A stretch of DNA of 64,000 bases, taken from positions 1-64,000 of the forward strand of contig NZ_LQIT01000031.1 of the NCBI RefSeq assembly GCF_001499965.1. Direction: 5' to 3'. Position numbers and translations under genes: made by a program. Each line of letters opens with the position of its first letter. Position 1 is the stretch's first letter. Below the pieces are notes generated by a model, which was not told the origin of the DNA, did no database searches, and was given only the letters and a program-made list of their open reading frames with translations. Of the stretch, positions 33,481 through 42,612 are shown in pieces. This DNA is from Mycobacterium sp. GA-2829 (GTDB taxonomy: Bacteria > Actinomycetota > Actinomycetes > Mycobacteriales > Mycobacteriaceae).

Positions 33481-34319
33481 AGTCCGGACTCCCGGAGCGC
33501 CTCCGCCAGCGGTTCGAGCACCCCGACATCCAGCGGCGGACGCAGGTAGATGATCGCCAGGTCCAGGCCTTCGCGACTGAATCCGGCCACTTCGTCCAGC
33601 AGCTTGGGGAAGTCGCGCTCGGCGTTGAGCCAGATGTGCGCCGACAGCGTGATCTCCCTCGGATCGCGACCGATGTCCGCACAGTGCGCCGCCAGCACAT
33701 CTCGTTTGCGGGCGAATTCCGCCGGGGTGCCGAGTACGAAGTTCCAGTGGTCGGCGTAGCGGGCGGTGATCCGCAGTGTGCGTTTCTCACCGCTGCCGCC
33801 CATGCAGATCGGGGGGTGCGGGCGTTGCGGGCCCTTCGGTTCGTTGCGCGCCTGCTGGAGGCGGTAGTACTGGCCGTCGAAGTCGGTGGTGTCCTTGCTC
33901 AGCAGGCTGACCAATACCTCGCACGCTTCTTCGAAGCGATCCAACCGCTGCTTGACGGTTCCGAGTTCGATTCCGTACGCGCCGGATTCGAGCTCGTTCC
34001 AGCCGGCGCCGATCCCGAGCTCGAGGCGTCCGCCGGAGATGATGTCCAGCGCAGACGCCATGTTCGCGAGCACCGCGGGATGCCGGTAGTGGATTCCGGT
34101 GACCAGGGTGCCCAGTCGGAGCCGTGAGGTGGCCTGGGCCAAGGCGGTGAGCGTCGTCCACCCATCCAAACAGGGCCCCGCGGGATCGCCCTCGATCGGA
34201 TAGAAGTGATCGAAGGTCCAGCCGGATTCGAAGATGTCGATGTCGTCGGCGGCGCGCCACAGCGCCAGCATGTCCGCCCAGGTGGTGTTCTGCGGCGACG
34301 TCTTGAAGGCGAATCTCAT
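33477..34319 (-). CDS. Luciferase-like (LLM class), probable F420-dependent oxidoreductase
   Basis: A 280-residue TIM-barrel protein of the bacterial luciferase superfamily: MRFAFKTSPQNTTWADM, FDHFYPIEGDPAGPCLDGWTTL near residue 37, GTLVTGIHYRHPAVLANMAS near 70, and GGRLELGIGAGWNE near 94. In mycobacteria most members of this type use the deazaflavin F420 to move hydride. It overlaps genes on both sides by four bases (SDR downstream, DDN-like gene upstream), so the three form an operon of likely linked redox function. The substrate is unknown. Confidence 0.87.
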   Translation of the reverse strand: MRFAFKTSPQNTTWADMLALWRAADDIDIFESGWTFDHFYPIEGDPAGPCLDGWTTLTALAQATSRLRLGTLVTGIHYRHPAVLANMASALDIISGGRLELGIGAGWNELESGAYGIELGTVKQRLDRFEEACEVLVSLLSKDTTDFDGQYYRLQQARNEPKGPQRPHPPICMGGSGEKRTLRITARYADHWNFVLGTPAEFARKRDVLAAHCADIGRDPREITLSAHIWLNAERDFPKLLDEVAGFSREGLDLAIIYLRPPLDVGVLEPLAEALRESGL

Positions 34320-34750
34320 GCGTCGGCCGCCGATCGGATCAACTCCACCACCGGGATCGAACGCTTCGAGACGCGTTGATACTCCGCGAATTGCGGATGC
34401 AATGCGCTCTGCTTCGCGTAGATCTCGTCGCGTTCGGCGCCGGTCAGCACCCGGGCGGTGGCCGGGAACGTCTCGGTGCCGAGTTCGACGATGACGGCGG
34501 GGTGTGCGAGGAGGTTGCGGTACCAGTCCGGGTGGCTGTCCGAACCGCCCTTGCTGGCGAAGACGAAGATCCGTCCGTCGTCGACGAGGGTGGCGAGCGG
34601 GGAGATCCGCTCGACACCGGACTTCGCCCCGATGTGGTGCAGGAGCAGCAAGGGGGTGCCGGCGAACATCCCACCCGCCGTTCCCCCGTTGGCGCGGAAC
34701 TCCGCGATGACGGCGCGGTTCATCTCCGCGAAATCCATTGTCTCGGTCAT
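34316..34750 (-). CDS. Deazaflavin (F420)-dependent nitroreductase, DDN/FDOR-A family
   Basis: A 144-residue split-barrel protein. The motifs LLLLHHIGAKSGVERISPLATL near residue 35 and ASKGGSDSHPDWYRNLLAHP near 65 are diagnostic of the DDN-like family, which reduces quinones or nitro compounds with F420H2. The length matches the family. It overlaps the luciferase-like gene by four bases, pairing two F420-type enzymes. An ordinary ATG with GGAGAG upstream supports the start. Confidence 0.9.
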   Translation of the reverse strand: MTETMDFAEMNRAVIAEFRANGGTAGGMFAGTPLLLLHHIGAKSGVERISPLATLVDDGRIFVFASKGGSDSHPDWYRNLLAHPAVIVELGTETFPATARVLTGAERDEIYAKQSALHPQFAEYQRVSKRSIPVVELIRSAADA

Positions 34751-34778
34751 GTTCTCTCCTTGATCGGATGCGTCCCGT

Positions 34779-35372
34779 TCAGAACGCGGGGTTGACGCCG
34801 GGTCGTCCGGGTCGGTGCTCGCGGATGAGGTCGGCGACCCACGACGGCGCCGCCGCCTTGTGCGGCCGGGCCAGCGCCTGGTCGATCACCGATGTCTGCA
34901 GCACCTCCTCCAGATTCGAACGTGGGTAGCGCAGTTCCGCATCCCCGATCGATCGGGCGAACTCGGCCCGCAGCGCGGTTGGACCGAATTCGATCTGCAC
35001 TCCCCTGCGCAGGTAGTGCGGGATCACCCCGCGCCGTTCGGGTATGCCCGGTGTGGTGTGCAGTGCGATCGCCTCCCAGATCGGGTCGACGGCTCCGGCG
35101 TCCCAGCCGCGCGCCACCAGGAACGTGGCCGCGGCGTCGGCGCCTTCTATTTCGAAGCGCGCTGCGCCGTTGTACTGCTCCGCCGTACCCGCGTCGTGGA
35201 AAAGCGCTGCGAGGCAGAGCGACTGCTCGTCGAGTTCGGCGACTCCGTCGCGACGCGCCGCCGCACGGCCGAGCAGGTAGGTGCGGACGCTGTGCCGGTA
35301 CACCTCGGGATGGAGCACCGCGCGCATGTGCGCCTCCGCCTCACCGACGACGGCGCCTGCGGGAATTGGCAT
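34779..35372 (-). CDS. HD-domain phosphohydrolase-like protein
   Basis: A 197-residue protein with an HD pattern: HSVRTYLLG near residue 27, AALFHDAGTAEQYNG near 55 (the His-Asp pair), and ALHTTPG near 103. HD proteins hydrolyse phosphoester bonds of nucleotides or act on small ring compounds; related ones are annotated as cyanamide hydratase-like. The substrate is not assigned. It lies 13 bases after the quinone oxidoreductase gene on the same strand. Confidence 0.8.
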   Translation of the reverse strand: MPIPAGAVVGEAEAHMRAVLHPEVYRHSVRTYLLGRAAARRDGVAELDEQSLCLAALFHDAGTAEQYNGAARFEIEGADAAATFLVARGWDAGAVDPIWEAIALHTTPGIPERRGVIPHYLRRGVQIEFGPTALRAEFARSIGDAELRYPRSNLEEVLQTSVIDQALARPHKAAAPSWVADLIREHRPGRPGVNPAF

Positions 35373-35385
35373 GGCGATGCGTCTT

Positions 35386-36369
35386 TCAGTCGAAGGTCAG
35401 GACGAGGCGGCCCCGGACGCCACCGGCCTCCAGCGCGCGGTGGGCGTCGGCCGCCTCGGCGGCGGGGTAGGTCCGCGCCACCCGCAGAAGCAGTTGGCCC
35501 TTCTCGGCGAGCACCCGGAGTTCGTCGAGCTTGTCGAAGGCGTGGGCGTAATCCGGAACCCACACCTGCCGAGCGGTGACACCGCGCCCGTAGTCGATCG
35601 GTGTGAAGACGCCGTTGTGCGGCACAGGTATCAGCGCGACCCGCCCGCCGTCGCGCACCGCGCTCGCGATCTCCTCGCCTCTGCGCACCGTGTCGACCGC
35701 CGCATCGACTCCGTCGGGCCACCACTGTCGGATTCGTTCTCCCACACCGTCTCCGCGGGCGACGATCTGGTCGGCACCGAGGTTCGCGACGAGCGTCTCG
35801 TCGGCGGCCGCGGCGTCGGCGATCACGCGCAACCCGTCGACCTTGGCGAGTTGGATGACGTAGCCGCCGACCGCGCCTGCCGAACCCGTGACGGCGATGG
35901 TCGCACCGGTGGCGAGGTTCAGGACATCCAGGGCGCGTCGCGCGGTGAGCGCACTCATCGGTAACGTGGCGGCCTCGGCGAAGGTGGCGCCCGCGGGTAT
36001 GCGGGTCACCTGGTCGGGTTCGACCACGAGATATTCGGCGTAGGCACCGCCGGTCGGCTCGATGGGCATCACGATGGCCATCACCCGATCCCCCACTCGC
36101 AGATCGGTGTCGGCGTCGGCGCCGATCTCGACGACCACGCCGGCGGCCTCCATGCCCGGGATATACGGGCGAGTCAACGGCCCTGCCTCCAGGACCTCGT
36201 CGAGTTCTCCGGTGCGCAGCACCACGTCACCCGGGTTGACCGTCGCGGCGTGGACGCGGATGCGAATCTGCCCGGGACCGGTCGTGGGCCGGGAAACCTC
36301 GACGAGCTCGAGCACCTCGGGACCGCCGTAGCGAGTGACGCCAACGGCCCGCATCGTCGGCCGCGTCAC
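35386..36369 (-). CDS. Zinc-free NADP-dependent quinone oxidoreductase-like MDR protein
   Basis: A 327-residue medium-chain dehydrogenase/reductase with GroES-like N-domain (VGVTRYGGPEVLELVEV, PGDVVLRTG, PYIPGMEAAGVVVEIG). The Rossmann site ITVTGSAGAVGGY is near residue 155. Zinc-binding cysteines are missing, so it belongs to the quinone reductase/zeta-crystallin group. The GTG at 36369 was chosen because its GTGA overlaps the stop of the upstream DUF1348 gene; ATG 36354 (MRAVGV) is the alternative and matches the family start better. Confidence 0.85.
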   Translation of the reverse strand: MTRPTMRAVGVTRYGGPEVLELVEVSRPTTGPGQIRIRVHAATVNPGDVVLRTGELDEVLEAGPLTRPYIPGMEAAGVVVEIGADADTDLRVGDRVMAIVMPIEPTGGAYAEYLVVEPDQVTRIPAGATFAEAATLPMSALTARRALDVLNLATGATIAVTGSAGAVGGYVIQLAKVDGLRVIADAAAADETLVANLGADQIVARGDGVGERIRQWWPDGVDAAVDTVRRGEEIASAVRDGGRVALIPVPHNGVFTPIDYGRGVTARQVWVPDYAHAFDKLDELRVLAEKGQLLLRVARTYPAAEAADAHRALEAGGVRGRLVLTFD

Positions 36370-36836
36370 AGTCCCAGCTCGCTGAGTCCGGGATGGTCCT
36401 GCGGGCGCGGCTCGCTGCGGTCCCAACCGAACAGGCGGTCGGTGGCGCTGATCGGGACGTCGTTGATGCTGGCGTGCCGGACCGCCATCAGTCCGTCGGC
36501 GTCGAATTCCCAGTTCTCGTTGCCGTAGGCGCGGTACCACTGCCCTGTCTGGTCGTGGTATTCGTAGGCGAACCGCACGGCGATGCGCTCGTCCCCGAAG
36601 GCCCAGATCTCCTTGATGAGCCGGTATTCGAGTTCGCGTGCCCACTTGTCGGTGAGGAATTCGACGATCTGCTCACGGCCACGCAGGAACGTCGACCGGT
36701 TGCGCCATCGGCTGTCGGCGGTGTAGCCCAGCGCGACGCGCTGCGGATCGCGAGTGTTCCAGAGATTCTCGCCCGCACGAACTTTCGCGATCGCGGTGTC
36801 GCGGGTGAAGGGCGGCGTCAGTGCCGATGCGGTCAT
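36366..36836 (-). CDS. DUF1348/SnoaL-like small protein
   Basis: A 156-residue protein of the NTF2-like fold. The DUF1348 signature is strong: VRAGENLWNTRDPQRVALGYT, SRWRNRSTFLRGREQIVEFL, KWARELEYRLIKEIWAF and RFAYEYHDQTGQWYRAYGNENWEF. The function of this family is unknown, but the fold often has a small-molecule pocket. The ATG at 36836 lies 11 bases after the hydrolase gene stop and fits the family length; a longer frame is ignored. Confidence 0.9.
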   Translation of the reverse strand: MTASALTPPFTRDTAIAKVRAGENLWNTRDPQRVALGYTADSRWRNRSTFLRGREQIVEFLTDKWARELEYRLIKEIWAFGDERIAVRFAYEYHDQTGQWYRAYGNENWEFDADGLMAVRHASINDVPISATDRLFGWDRSEPRPQDHPGLSELGL

Positions 36837-36847
36837 GTGTGGTCCTT

Positions 36848-37669
36848 TCACGACTTCACGAATGCGAGCAGATCGGCGTTGATCGTGTCCGCGTGGGTGG
36901 TCGGCATACCGTGCGGATAGCCCCGGTACGTCTTGAGGATTCCGTTCTTCAGCAGCGCAGCGGTCTTGGGGCCAGACGCCGCATAGGGCACCACTTGATC
37001 GTCCTCGCTGTGCATCACCAGCACCGGCACAGTGATCTTCCCGAGATCGTCGGTGAAGTCGGTCTGGGACCATGCGGTGATCTCGTCGTAGTGGGCCTTG
37101 GCGCCGCCCATCATGCCTTGGCGCCACCAATTCTCGATGTTCGCTTCTGAGGTCTCGGCGCCCGCGACGTTGTAGCCGTAGAAGGGGCCGGCGGGGATCG
37201 CGCGGAAGAACTCCGAGCGATTCGCCGCCAACTGCGCCTGCAGGTCGTCGAACACCGCCTTCGGCAGGCCCTCGGGGTTGGCGTCGGTCCTGACCATGAG
37301 CGGGGGCACCGCGCTGATCAGCGCTGCCTTGGCGACCCGCTCTTCACCGTGGCGTGCCAGATAGCGCACCACTTCCCCACCGCCACAGGAGTGCCCGACG
37401 TGGATGGCATCGTGGAGATCGAGGTGTTCGACGACCGCGGCGAGATCGTCGGCGTAGTGGTCCATGTCGTGACCGTCGGCGACCTGACTCGAGCGGCCGT
37501 GCCCGCGCCGGTCATGTGCGATGACGCGGTATCCATGCTGCAGGAAGAACAGCAGCTGGGCGTCCCAGTCGTCGGCGGACAGCGGCCAACCGTGGCTGAA
37601 CACGATCGGTTGCCCGTGCCCCCAGTCCTTGAAGTAGATGTCGACGCCGTCGTCGGTGGTGACGATCAT
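36848..37669 (-). CDS. Alpha/beta hydrolase, chloroperoxidase/esterase type
   Basis: A 273-residue alpha/beta hydrolase of the cofactor-free haloperoxidase group: VFSHGWPLSADDWD near residue 23, AHDRRGHGRSS near 50, and the nucleophile elbow GHSCGGGEV near 92. The usual residue after the Ser is Thr; here it is Cys. Asp near 225 (HSEDDQVVP) and His near 258 (THAD) complete the triad. Natural activity is probably ester or lactone hydrolysis or perhydrolysis. It lies between the oxalate decarboxylase and DUF1348 genes. Confidence 0.88.
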   Translation of the reverse strand: MIVTTDDGVDIYFKDWGHGQPIVFSHGWPLSADDWDAQLLFFLQHGYRVIAHDRRGHGRSSQVADGHDMDHYADDLAAVVEHLDLHDAIHVGHSCGGGEVVRYLARHGEERVAKAALISAVPPLMVRTDANPEGLPKAVFDDLQAQLAANRSEFFRAIPAGPFYGYNVAGAETSEANIENWWRQGMMGGAKAHYDEITAWSQTDFTDDLGKITVPVLVMHSEDDQVVPYAASGPKTAALLKNGILKTYRGYPHGMPTTHADTINADLLAFVKS

Positions 37670-37690
37670 TGCGGTCCTCTCATGGTGTGG

Positions 37691-38854
37691 TCAGCGGCCG
37701 GGCATCAGCAGCGGTTTGCGCTTGCGCATCGCCGCGATGGCCACGGAGTCGAGGTTGAGCGTGGCGGCCACCACCTGCGGTGGGGTCAGAGCCAGCCACT
37801 GGTTGAGTGAGACGTCGACGAACCGGTCGCTGCGGAACAGTTCGAGCATCCGGACGGGTTCGTCACCGACGTTCTCGAAGTAGTGGCCCATCCCGAACGG
37901 CACGTAACCGACGTCGCCGGGGTAGTAGTCGAACGTTCTGGCCTTACCGCTCGATCCGAACACCGTCATGCGGGCATGCCCGGATATCCAGTACTGCCAT
38001 TCGTCATTGTTGGTGTGCCAGTGCATCTCTCGCACGGCGCCGGGCGCAAGCTCCACCCAGGCAGCGGAGATCGTCGACGCGGCGGGGAAGTTCTTCGAAT
38101 CGGTGATGCGGACGCTGCCGCCGGGAAGTTCGATCGGATCCTGGGCCAGCATCCGGTGGGTCATCCGTTCGGCGGTGCCGTTCGGGGAGCGCACGGCTTC
38201 GATGTCGGCGACCAGTGCGCCGGGCACCTCACCGTTGAAGATGTACCGGTCGTGTTCGATGTCGCCCGCGGCGGGGATGTTCTCGAACGCCGACTCGGGC
38301 ACGCCGAAGTTCTTCGCGAGCGCGTGCCTGGGGGTGTGCGCGAACCAATCGGTGACGAGGAACGTCTCGTTCTCCGAGAAGTTGCCGTCGTCGAACACCA
38401 GCAGGAACTCGCAGTCGTCCAGCGCCTGGATGGAGTGCGGATAGCCCGCCCGGAAGTTCCACAGGTCACCGGGGCCGACGTCGTCGATGTAGTTGCGCCC
38501 GTGCGGGTCGATGGCGGCGATGCGGGCGTGACCGGCGAGCATGAACGCCCACTCCGCCTCTCGGTGCCAGTGCAGTTCGCGGTAGGCGCCGGCCTTGAGT
38601 CGCATGTTCACCCCGGCCAGCGTCGTCGCGACGGGCAGATCCCTGACCGTCACCTCACGCGCCCAGCCGCCGGGCAGCAGCCGGTTGTGGGCGGCGGCGA
38701 AGGAGAACTTCAGATTGGGCATGCTGCCGGAGTCCGTTGGCGGTGCGCCGGGGTTCTGGGCGGCGATCGCGATGTTGTCGGGGCCCAGGACGGTTGCGCC
38801 GTCCGCGCCATCGATCGTTGGCACCATGCTCTGATCTGGCCGTAGGTCGGTCAT
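37691..38854 (-). CDS. Bicupin oxalate decarboxylase
   Basis: A 387-residue protein with two cupin barrels. The N-terminal metal site is His95, His97, Glu101 and His140, at the same numbers as in Bacillus OxdC, and the C-terminal site is His278, His280, Glu285 and His324. The active-site lid reads SENET at residues 160-164, close to the SENST lid with its key Glu that makes the enzyme a decarboxylase rather than an oxidase. It converts oxalate to formate and CO2 with manganese. No signal peptide is seen, so it is cytoplasmic. Formate made here could feed the formate dehydrogenase elsewhere in the window. Confidence 0.92.
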   Translation of the reverse strand: MTDLRPDQSMVPTIDGADGATVLGPDNIAIAAQNPGAPPTDSGSMPNLKFSFAAAHNRLLPGGWAREVTVRDLPVATTLAGVNMRLKAGAYRELHWHREAEWAFMLAGHARIAAIDPHGRNYIDDVGPGDLWNFRAGYPHSIQALDDCEFLLVFDDGNFSENETFLVTDWFAHTPRHALAKNFGVPESAFENIPAAGDIEHDRYIFNGEVPGALVADIEAVRSPNGTAERMTHRMLAQDPIELPGGSVRITDSKNFPAASTISAAWVELAPGAVREMHWHTNNDEWQYWISGHARMTVFGSSGKARTFDYYPGDVGYVPFGMGHYFENVGDEPVRMLELFRSDRFVDVSLNQWLALTPPQVVAATLNLDSVAIAAMRKRKPLLMPGR

Positions 38855-38949
38855 GTCGGTCCTCCCGGGCTCTCACTGAGAAACGAGCATTCCGTCCCGC
38901 GTATTGCGCGCGTATCCGCCGGCCGACAGTCCGATACGCCAGTCGTGGC

Positions 38950-41670
38950 TCAGGGCAGTACGCGGTCGAGCTGGCCGCGCGAGGTGATGCCCAACTTCGT
39001 GAAGACCTTGCCGAGGTGGTACTGCACAGTGCGGGCACTGATGAAGAGCCGTGCACCGATCTCGGCGTTCGAGAGCCCGTCCCTGGCCAGGCGCGCCACT
39101 TGGGCCTCCTGCGCAGTGAGTTGCTGCTCGGCCGCCGGCGTATCGGCCCTGCGCGGGCTGTCGCCGACGGCGTTCAGTTCGCGCCTCGCACGCTCGGCGA
39201 AGGCACCCATGCCCATGTCGGTGAACATCTGGTGGGCAGTGCGCAGTTCTGCGCGGGCTTCGCCGCGACGGCGCTCGCGGCGTAACCACTCGCCGTACAC
39301 CAGGTGCGCGCGTGCCAGTTCGGCGCGCACCCGGGTCCGGCTCAGGTGGTCGATCGCTTCGCGGTAGGAGCGGTCGGCCGCATCACCTTCGCTGACAAGG
39401 GCACGCGACCGTGCGGCCACTCCCAGCGCCCAGGATGTTCCACTCGCGGCCGCCATCCGCTCGAGCCGGGTAAGGGCATGTCCGGCGAGATCGTCTGCGC
39501 CCGTCCGTGTCGCCGCCTCGACGAGTTCGGGCAGCGACCAGTGCGACGCCCCCAACTCCGGAGGGAAGTCGGCCGCCTGTCGTGCCGCGGCCAGCGCGCT
39601 GCGGTAGTTCCCGCCACCGTTGTGCAGGACCGCCTCCGCCCACCGCGCTACCGTCAGGCCGTTGCCTTCTCCACGGGCCGTCACCTCCGCCACCGTGGCC
39701 GCGATCAGGGCTGTCGCCTGATCCCGATGGCCCCCCATGGCGGCGACTCCGAGCTCGGCGTAGGGCGCGAGACTGCTCCCGGTTGCATCCATCGCGGCGT
39801 GCAGTTCGTCGACCACCGAGGCGGCGCCGGCCAGGTCACCGAAGAACACCAGCGCGATGGCGCGCGCACTGAGTGCCAGCGGGACGTCACTGAGCGCGCC
39901 TGCGGCGCGGGCCGCGTCGATGTGGCGGGCCGACAACGCCTCCAAACAGGCGTCGTCCCAACTGAAGTGGGCCGCCGTGCCGGCGAGGAATATCCACCGG
40001 AAGTATTCGTCCGCGGCCGTGTCGGTGGTGAAGGCAGCCAACGCCCGCCGCATCAGCGGCGCCCCCGCGACGTAGCCGTGGCTGAACTGCGTGACAAGCC
40101 AGTCGAGTAGCAGATCCGGCGGGGTGGGCTCACCCGGCGGGCCCGGTCCGGACTCCACCGTTCGGGCGATCTCGACGACGTCGGCGCCGACAGCCAACCG
40201 CCCGACGAACATGGCCGCCGTCATCGCCTCGAGATATGTCGTTCGGGCAAGCGCGACGTCGATGAGTGCAAGCTTCTCGGCGGCCTTCAACAGCAGCGGC
40301 GGAGCCTCACTACCGCGACTGGTCACGAACGCGATCTGGCCCCGCGCCAAGTCGGCCCTGGCCTGTTGCAGATCGGTGAGCGGCCCACCCTCTGCCATGG
40401 CCAGCAGGTCCAGCGCCGCGTCGAACGCCCCCGCCTCGATCTTGGCCGATGCCGCCGCCAGCGCGCGATCGGCGCGCTGCGCCGGGGTCACCGACAGCAT
40501 CGCCGCCCGTTCCAGGAACGCCGCCGCCGCGCCGACACCGCCGCGGGCCTGCGCGCGCGCCGCCGATCGTTCGAGGTCGGCGGCGACGATGTCGTCGGGC
40601 CCGGTCGCGGCGTGCGCCCGGTGCCAGGCCCGCCGGTCCGGGTCGGTCTCGGCGTCCGTCGCCGTCGCGAGGGCGTGATGTGCCTCGCGTCGCTGTGCGA
40701 GCGACGCGGAGTGGTAGGCCGCCGACCGCACCAGGGGATGGCGGAACCGCACGCGACTGGTGAACGTCGCCAACTCGGCTTCGACGACAGGCACCGCGGC
40801 GTCGGTGCCGATGCCCAATTCGCCTGCCGCACGCCACATCAGCGCGACATCGCCGGTGGGCTCCGCCGCGGCGACCACCAGCAATCGCTTGGTGTCCTCG
40901 GGCAACGTGTCGATCCGGGCCCGGAAGGTGGCCTCCACGTCACCCGGCAGCCGGACCGCCTCGGGCAGTCCGAATCCGCCTGCGAGCTCGTCGGCGGTCA
41001 GTGCGCGGGGCAGCTCCAGCAGCGCCAGCGGATTGCCGTGGGTCTCGGCGATGATCTGGTCACGCACTCGCGCGTCGATCGGCGCGGTCAACGCCGTCTC
41101 CAGCAGCACCCGGGCATCGGTGCCGCGCAGGCCGCTGACCACGAGAGCGGGCAACCCGGCCAGCGCCTCGGTGGGTACCCGCGCGGCGAACACCAGCCCG
41201 ACCGATTCGGCCACCAGGCGGCGCGCGACGAACGCCAGCACCTGTGCCGATGCCCGGTCCAGCCACTGCTCGTCGTCGACGAGGCACAGCAGCGGCCGCT
41301 CCTCGGCCGCGTACGAGAGCAGGTTCAGCACGGCGAGGCCGACGAGGAAGCGGTCCGGCGTGGGTCCGGTCGTCACCCCGAGTGTCGTGCTCAGCGCGAG
41401 CCGTTGGGGTTCGGGCAGCCGGCCCTGCAGCTCCATCAGGGGTGCGCACAGCTGATGCAGCCCGGCGAAGGCCAGTTCCATCTCGGCCTGCACGCCCGCC
41501 GCCCGCACGACCCGGCAGGACGTCGCCGTCGCCGCGAGGTGGTCGAGCAGAGCGGTCTTGCCGACACCCGCGTCGCCGCGGATCACCAGCGCGCGGCTCT
41601 CCCCTGCGTTCAGGGCCGCGACGAGCCCGTCGAGCATCGCGATCTCCGCGCGACGCCCGATCAGATCCAC
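38950..41670 (-). CDS. Large ATP-binding LuxR-family regulator (LAL type)
   Basis: A 906-residue regulator. Residues about 1-240 form an AAA/NACHT-like ATPase with Walker A GDAGVGKTALL near residue 31 and Walker B LCLVDDEQWLD near 128. A long helical-repeat region follows, and a C-terminal LuxR helix-turn-helix lies at about 845-905 (LTAQEAQVARLARDGLSNAEIGARLFISARTVQYHLGKVFTKL in pieces). Such MalT-like proteins bind an inducer and activate nearby genes. It is located directly upstream of the oxalate decarboxylase run on the same strand, 95 bases away, so those genes are plausible targets. Confidence 0.9.
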   Translation of the reverse strand: MDLIGRRAEIAMLDGLVAALNAGESRALVIRGDAGVGKTALLDHLAATATSCRVVRAAGVQAEMELAFAGLHQLCAPLMELQGRLPEPQRLALSTTLGVTTGPTPDRFLVGLAVLNLLSYAAEERPLLCLVDDEQWLDRASAQVLAFVARRLVAESVGLVFAARVPTEALAGLPALVVSGLRGTDARVLLETALTAPIDARVRDQIIAETHGNPLALLELPRALTADELAGGFGLPEAVRLPGDVEATFRARIDTLPEDTKRLLVVAAAEPTGDVALMWRAAGELGIGTDAAVPVVEAELATFTSRVRFRHPLVRSAAYHSASLAQRREAHHALATATDAETDPDRRAWHRAHAATGPDDIVAADLERSAARAQARGGVGAAAAFLERAAMLSVTPAQRADRALAAASAKIEAGAFDAALDLLAMAEGGPLTDLQQARADLARGQIAFVTSRGSEAPPLLLKAAEKLALIDVALARTTYLEAMTAAMFVGRLAVGADVVEIARTVESGPGPPGEPTPPDLLLDWLVTQFSHGYVAGAPLMRRALAAFTTDTAADEYFRWIFLAGTAAHFSWDDACLEALSARHIDAARAAGALSDVPLALSARAIALVFFGDLAGAASVVDELHAAMDATGSSLAPYAELGVAAMGGHRDQATALIAATVAEVTARGEGNGLTVARWAEAVLHNGGGNYRSALAAARQAADFPPELGASHWSLPELVEAATRTGADDLAGHALTRLERMAAASGTSWALGVAARSRALVSEGDAADRSYREAIDHLSRTRVRAELARAHLVYGEWLRRERRRGEARAELRTAHQMFTDMGMGAFAERARRELNAVGDSPRRADTPAAEQQLTAQEAQVARLARDGLSNAEIGARLFISARTVQYHLGKVFTKLGITSRGQLDRVLP

Positions 41671-41737
41671 CGTGCCACCGCCCGCTGCACGGACCTGACG
41701 GTATACCCCCTACCGCCGCTCCGCCCAGGTCAAGTGA

Positions 41738-42577
41738 TCAATTCTGCGCCGCGGCCACCCTCGCGCGTTCCCGCATCGAGGCGACCACACCGCCGTCGTT
41801 GAGGATGTCGGTTCCGGTGAGGTACCCGGCGCGCGCGCTCGCGCAGAACGCCAGCAGTTCGCCCATCTCCTCCGGTCTCCCCCACCGCGGCACCGCGGCG
41901 TCGGCGACCATCGCGCCCGCCCCCGCCTGTTCCTCGAGCCGGCCCATCTCGGTGTCGATCGACCCCGGCGACACCGAGAGGATGCGCAGCCCGCGGCCGT
42001 TGAACCGCTCGGCCTGCGCACTGCTGTACCACTTCACGAAGTTCTTGCTCAGCGCGTACGCGATCCCGGACCGCATCTCCTCGGGGGCGATCTCGCAGGC
42101 GCTCAACATGTCGGCGAGGAATCCGTCCGCGTCGGACAGGGCGCGCGGGAACGTCGCGGTGGGGATGATCTCCTCGGGCAGCAGATGCCCCGCCATCGAC
42201 GCCACGTTGACGATCGCGGCACCGTCGGGCGCCGTCTCGAAGAAGGTCTCGTTGACGTTGAGCGTGCCGATCGCGTTGGTCCGCATGACGTATTCGGCGT
42301 CGCCCATGCTCGGGCTCACCCCGGCGGCGTGGATCACCGACACGATGGGGCCGAGTTCCGACGCGGTCTCGAACAGCGCGGTCACCGCATCGCGATCGGT
42401 GACGTCGCAGTGCACCGCAGTCGGGGTGATCCCCTCGTCCTGCAGCGTCGCGACGGCGGTGTCCAGCCGCTCCTTGCGGACGTCGCACAGCACCACCGTG
42501 TGGTCCCTGCCGACGATCCTCGCCGTCGCCACACCCATACCGCCGGCCCCGCCGGTGATCACCGAGATAGCACCCAT
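41738..42577 (-). CDS. SDR, hydroxysteroid dehydrogenase-like
   Basis: A 279-residue SDR. The cofactor loop is TGGAGGMG near residue 8, followed by CDVRKERLD, CDVTDRDAV, IHAAGVSPS and a long insertion (PEEIIPTATFPRALSDADGFL) before YALSK near 175. The insertion resembles that of 3-alpha-hydroxysteroid dehydrogenases. It is divergent from the methyltransferase gene, with an inverted repeat CGGTAC-n4-GTACCG (42597-42612) between them. Confidence 0.85.
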   Translation of the reverse strand: MGAISVITGGAGGMGVATARIVGRDHTVVLCDVRKERLDTAVATLQDEGITPTAVHCDVTDRDAVTALFETASELGPIVSVIHAAGVSPSMGDAEYVMRTNAIGTLNVNETFFETAPDGAAIVNVASMAGHLLPEEIIPTATFPRALSDADGFLADMLSACEIAPEEMRSGIAYALSKNFVKWYSSAQAERFNGRGLRILSVSPGSIDTEMGRLEEQAGAGAMVADAAVPRWGRPEEMGELLAFCASARAGYLTGTDILNDGGVVASMRERARVAAAQN

Positions 42578-42596
42578 ACTCGGACCGTATACACAT

Positions 42597-42612
42597 CGGT
42601 ACGTTGGTACCG
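42597..42612. promoter_or_regulatory. Inverted repeat between divergent SDR and methyltransferase genes
   Basis: CGGTAC, GTTG, GTACCG: a perfect 6-base dyad ending one base before the methyltransferase GTG, 20 bases from the SDR start. A second related ACCG/CGGT pairing begins at 42584. It is a possible operator for the nearby TetR (43425-43997). Confidence 0.5.
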
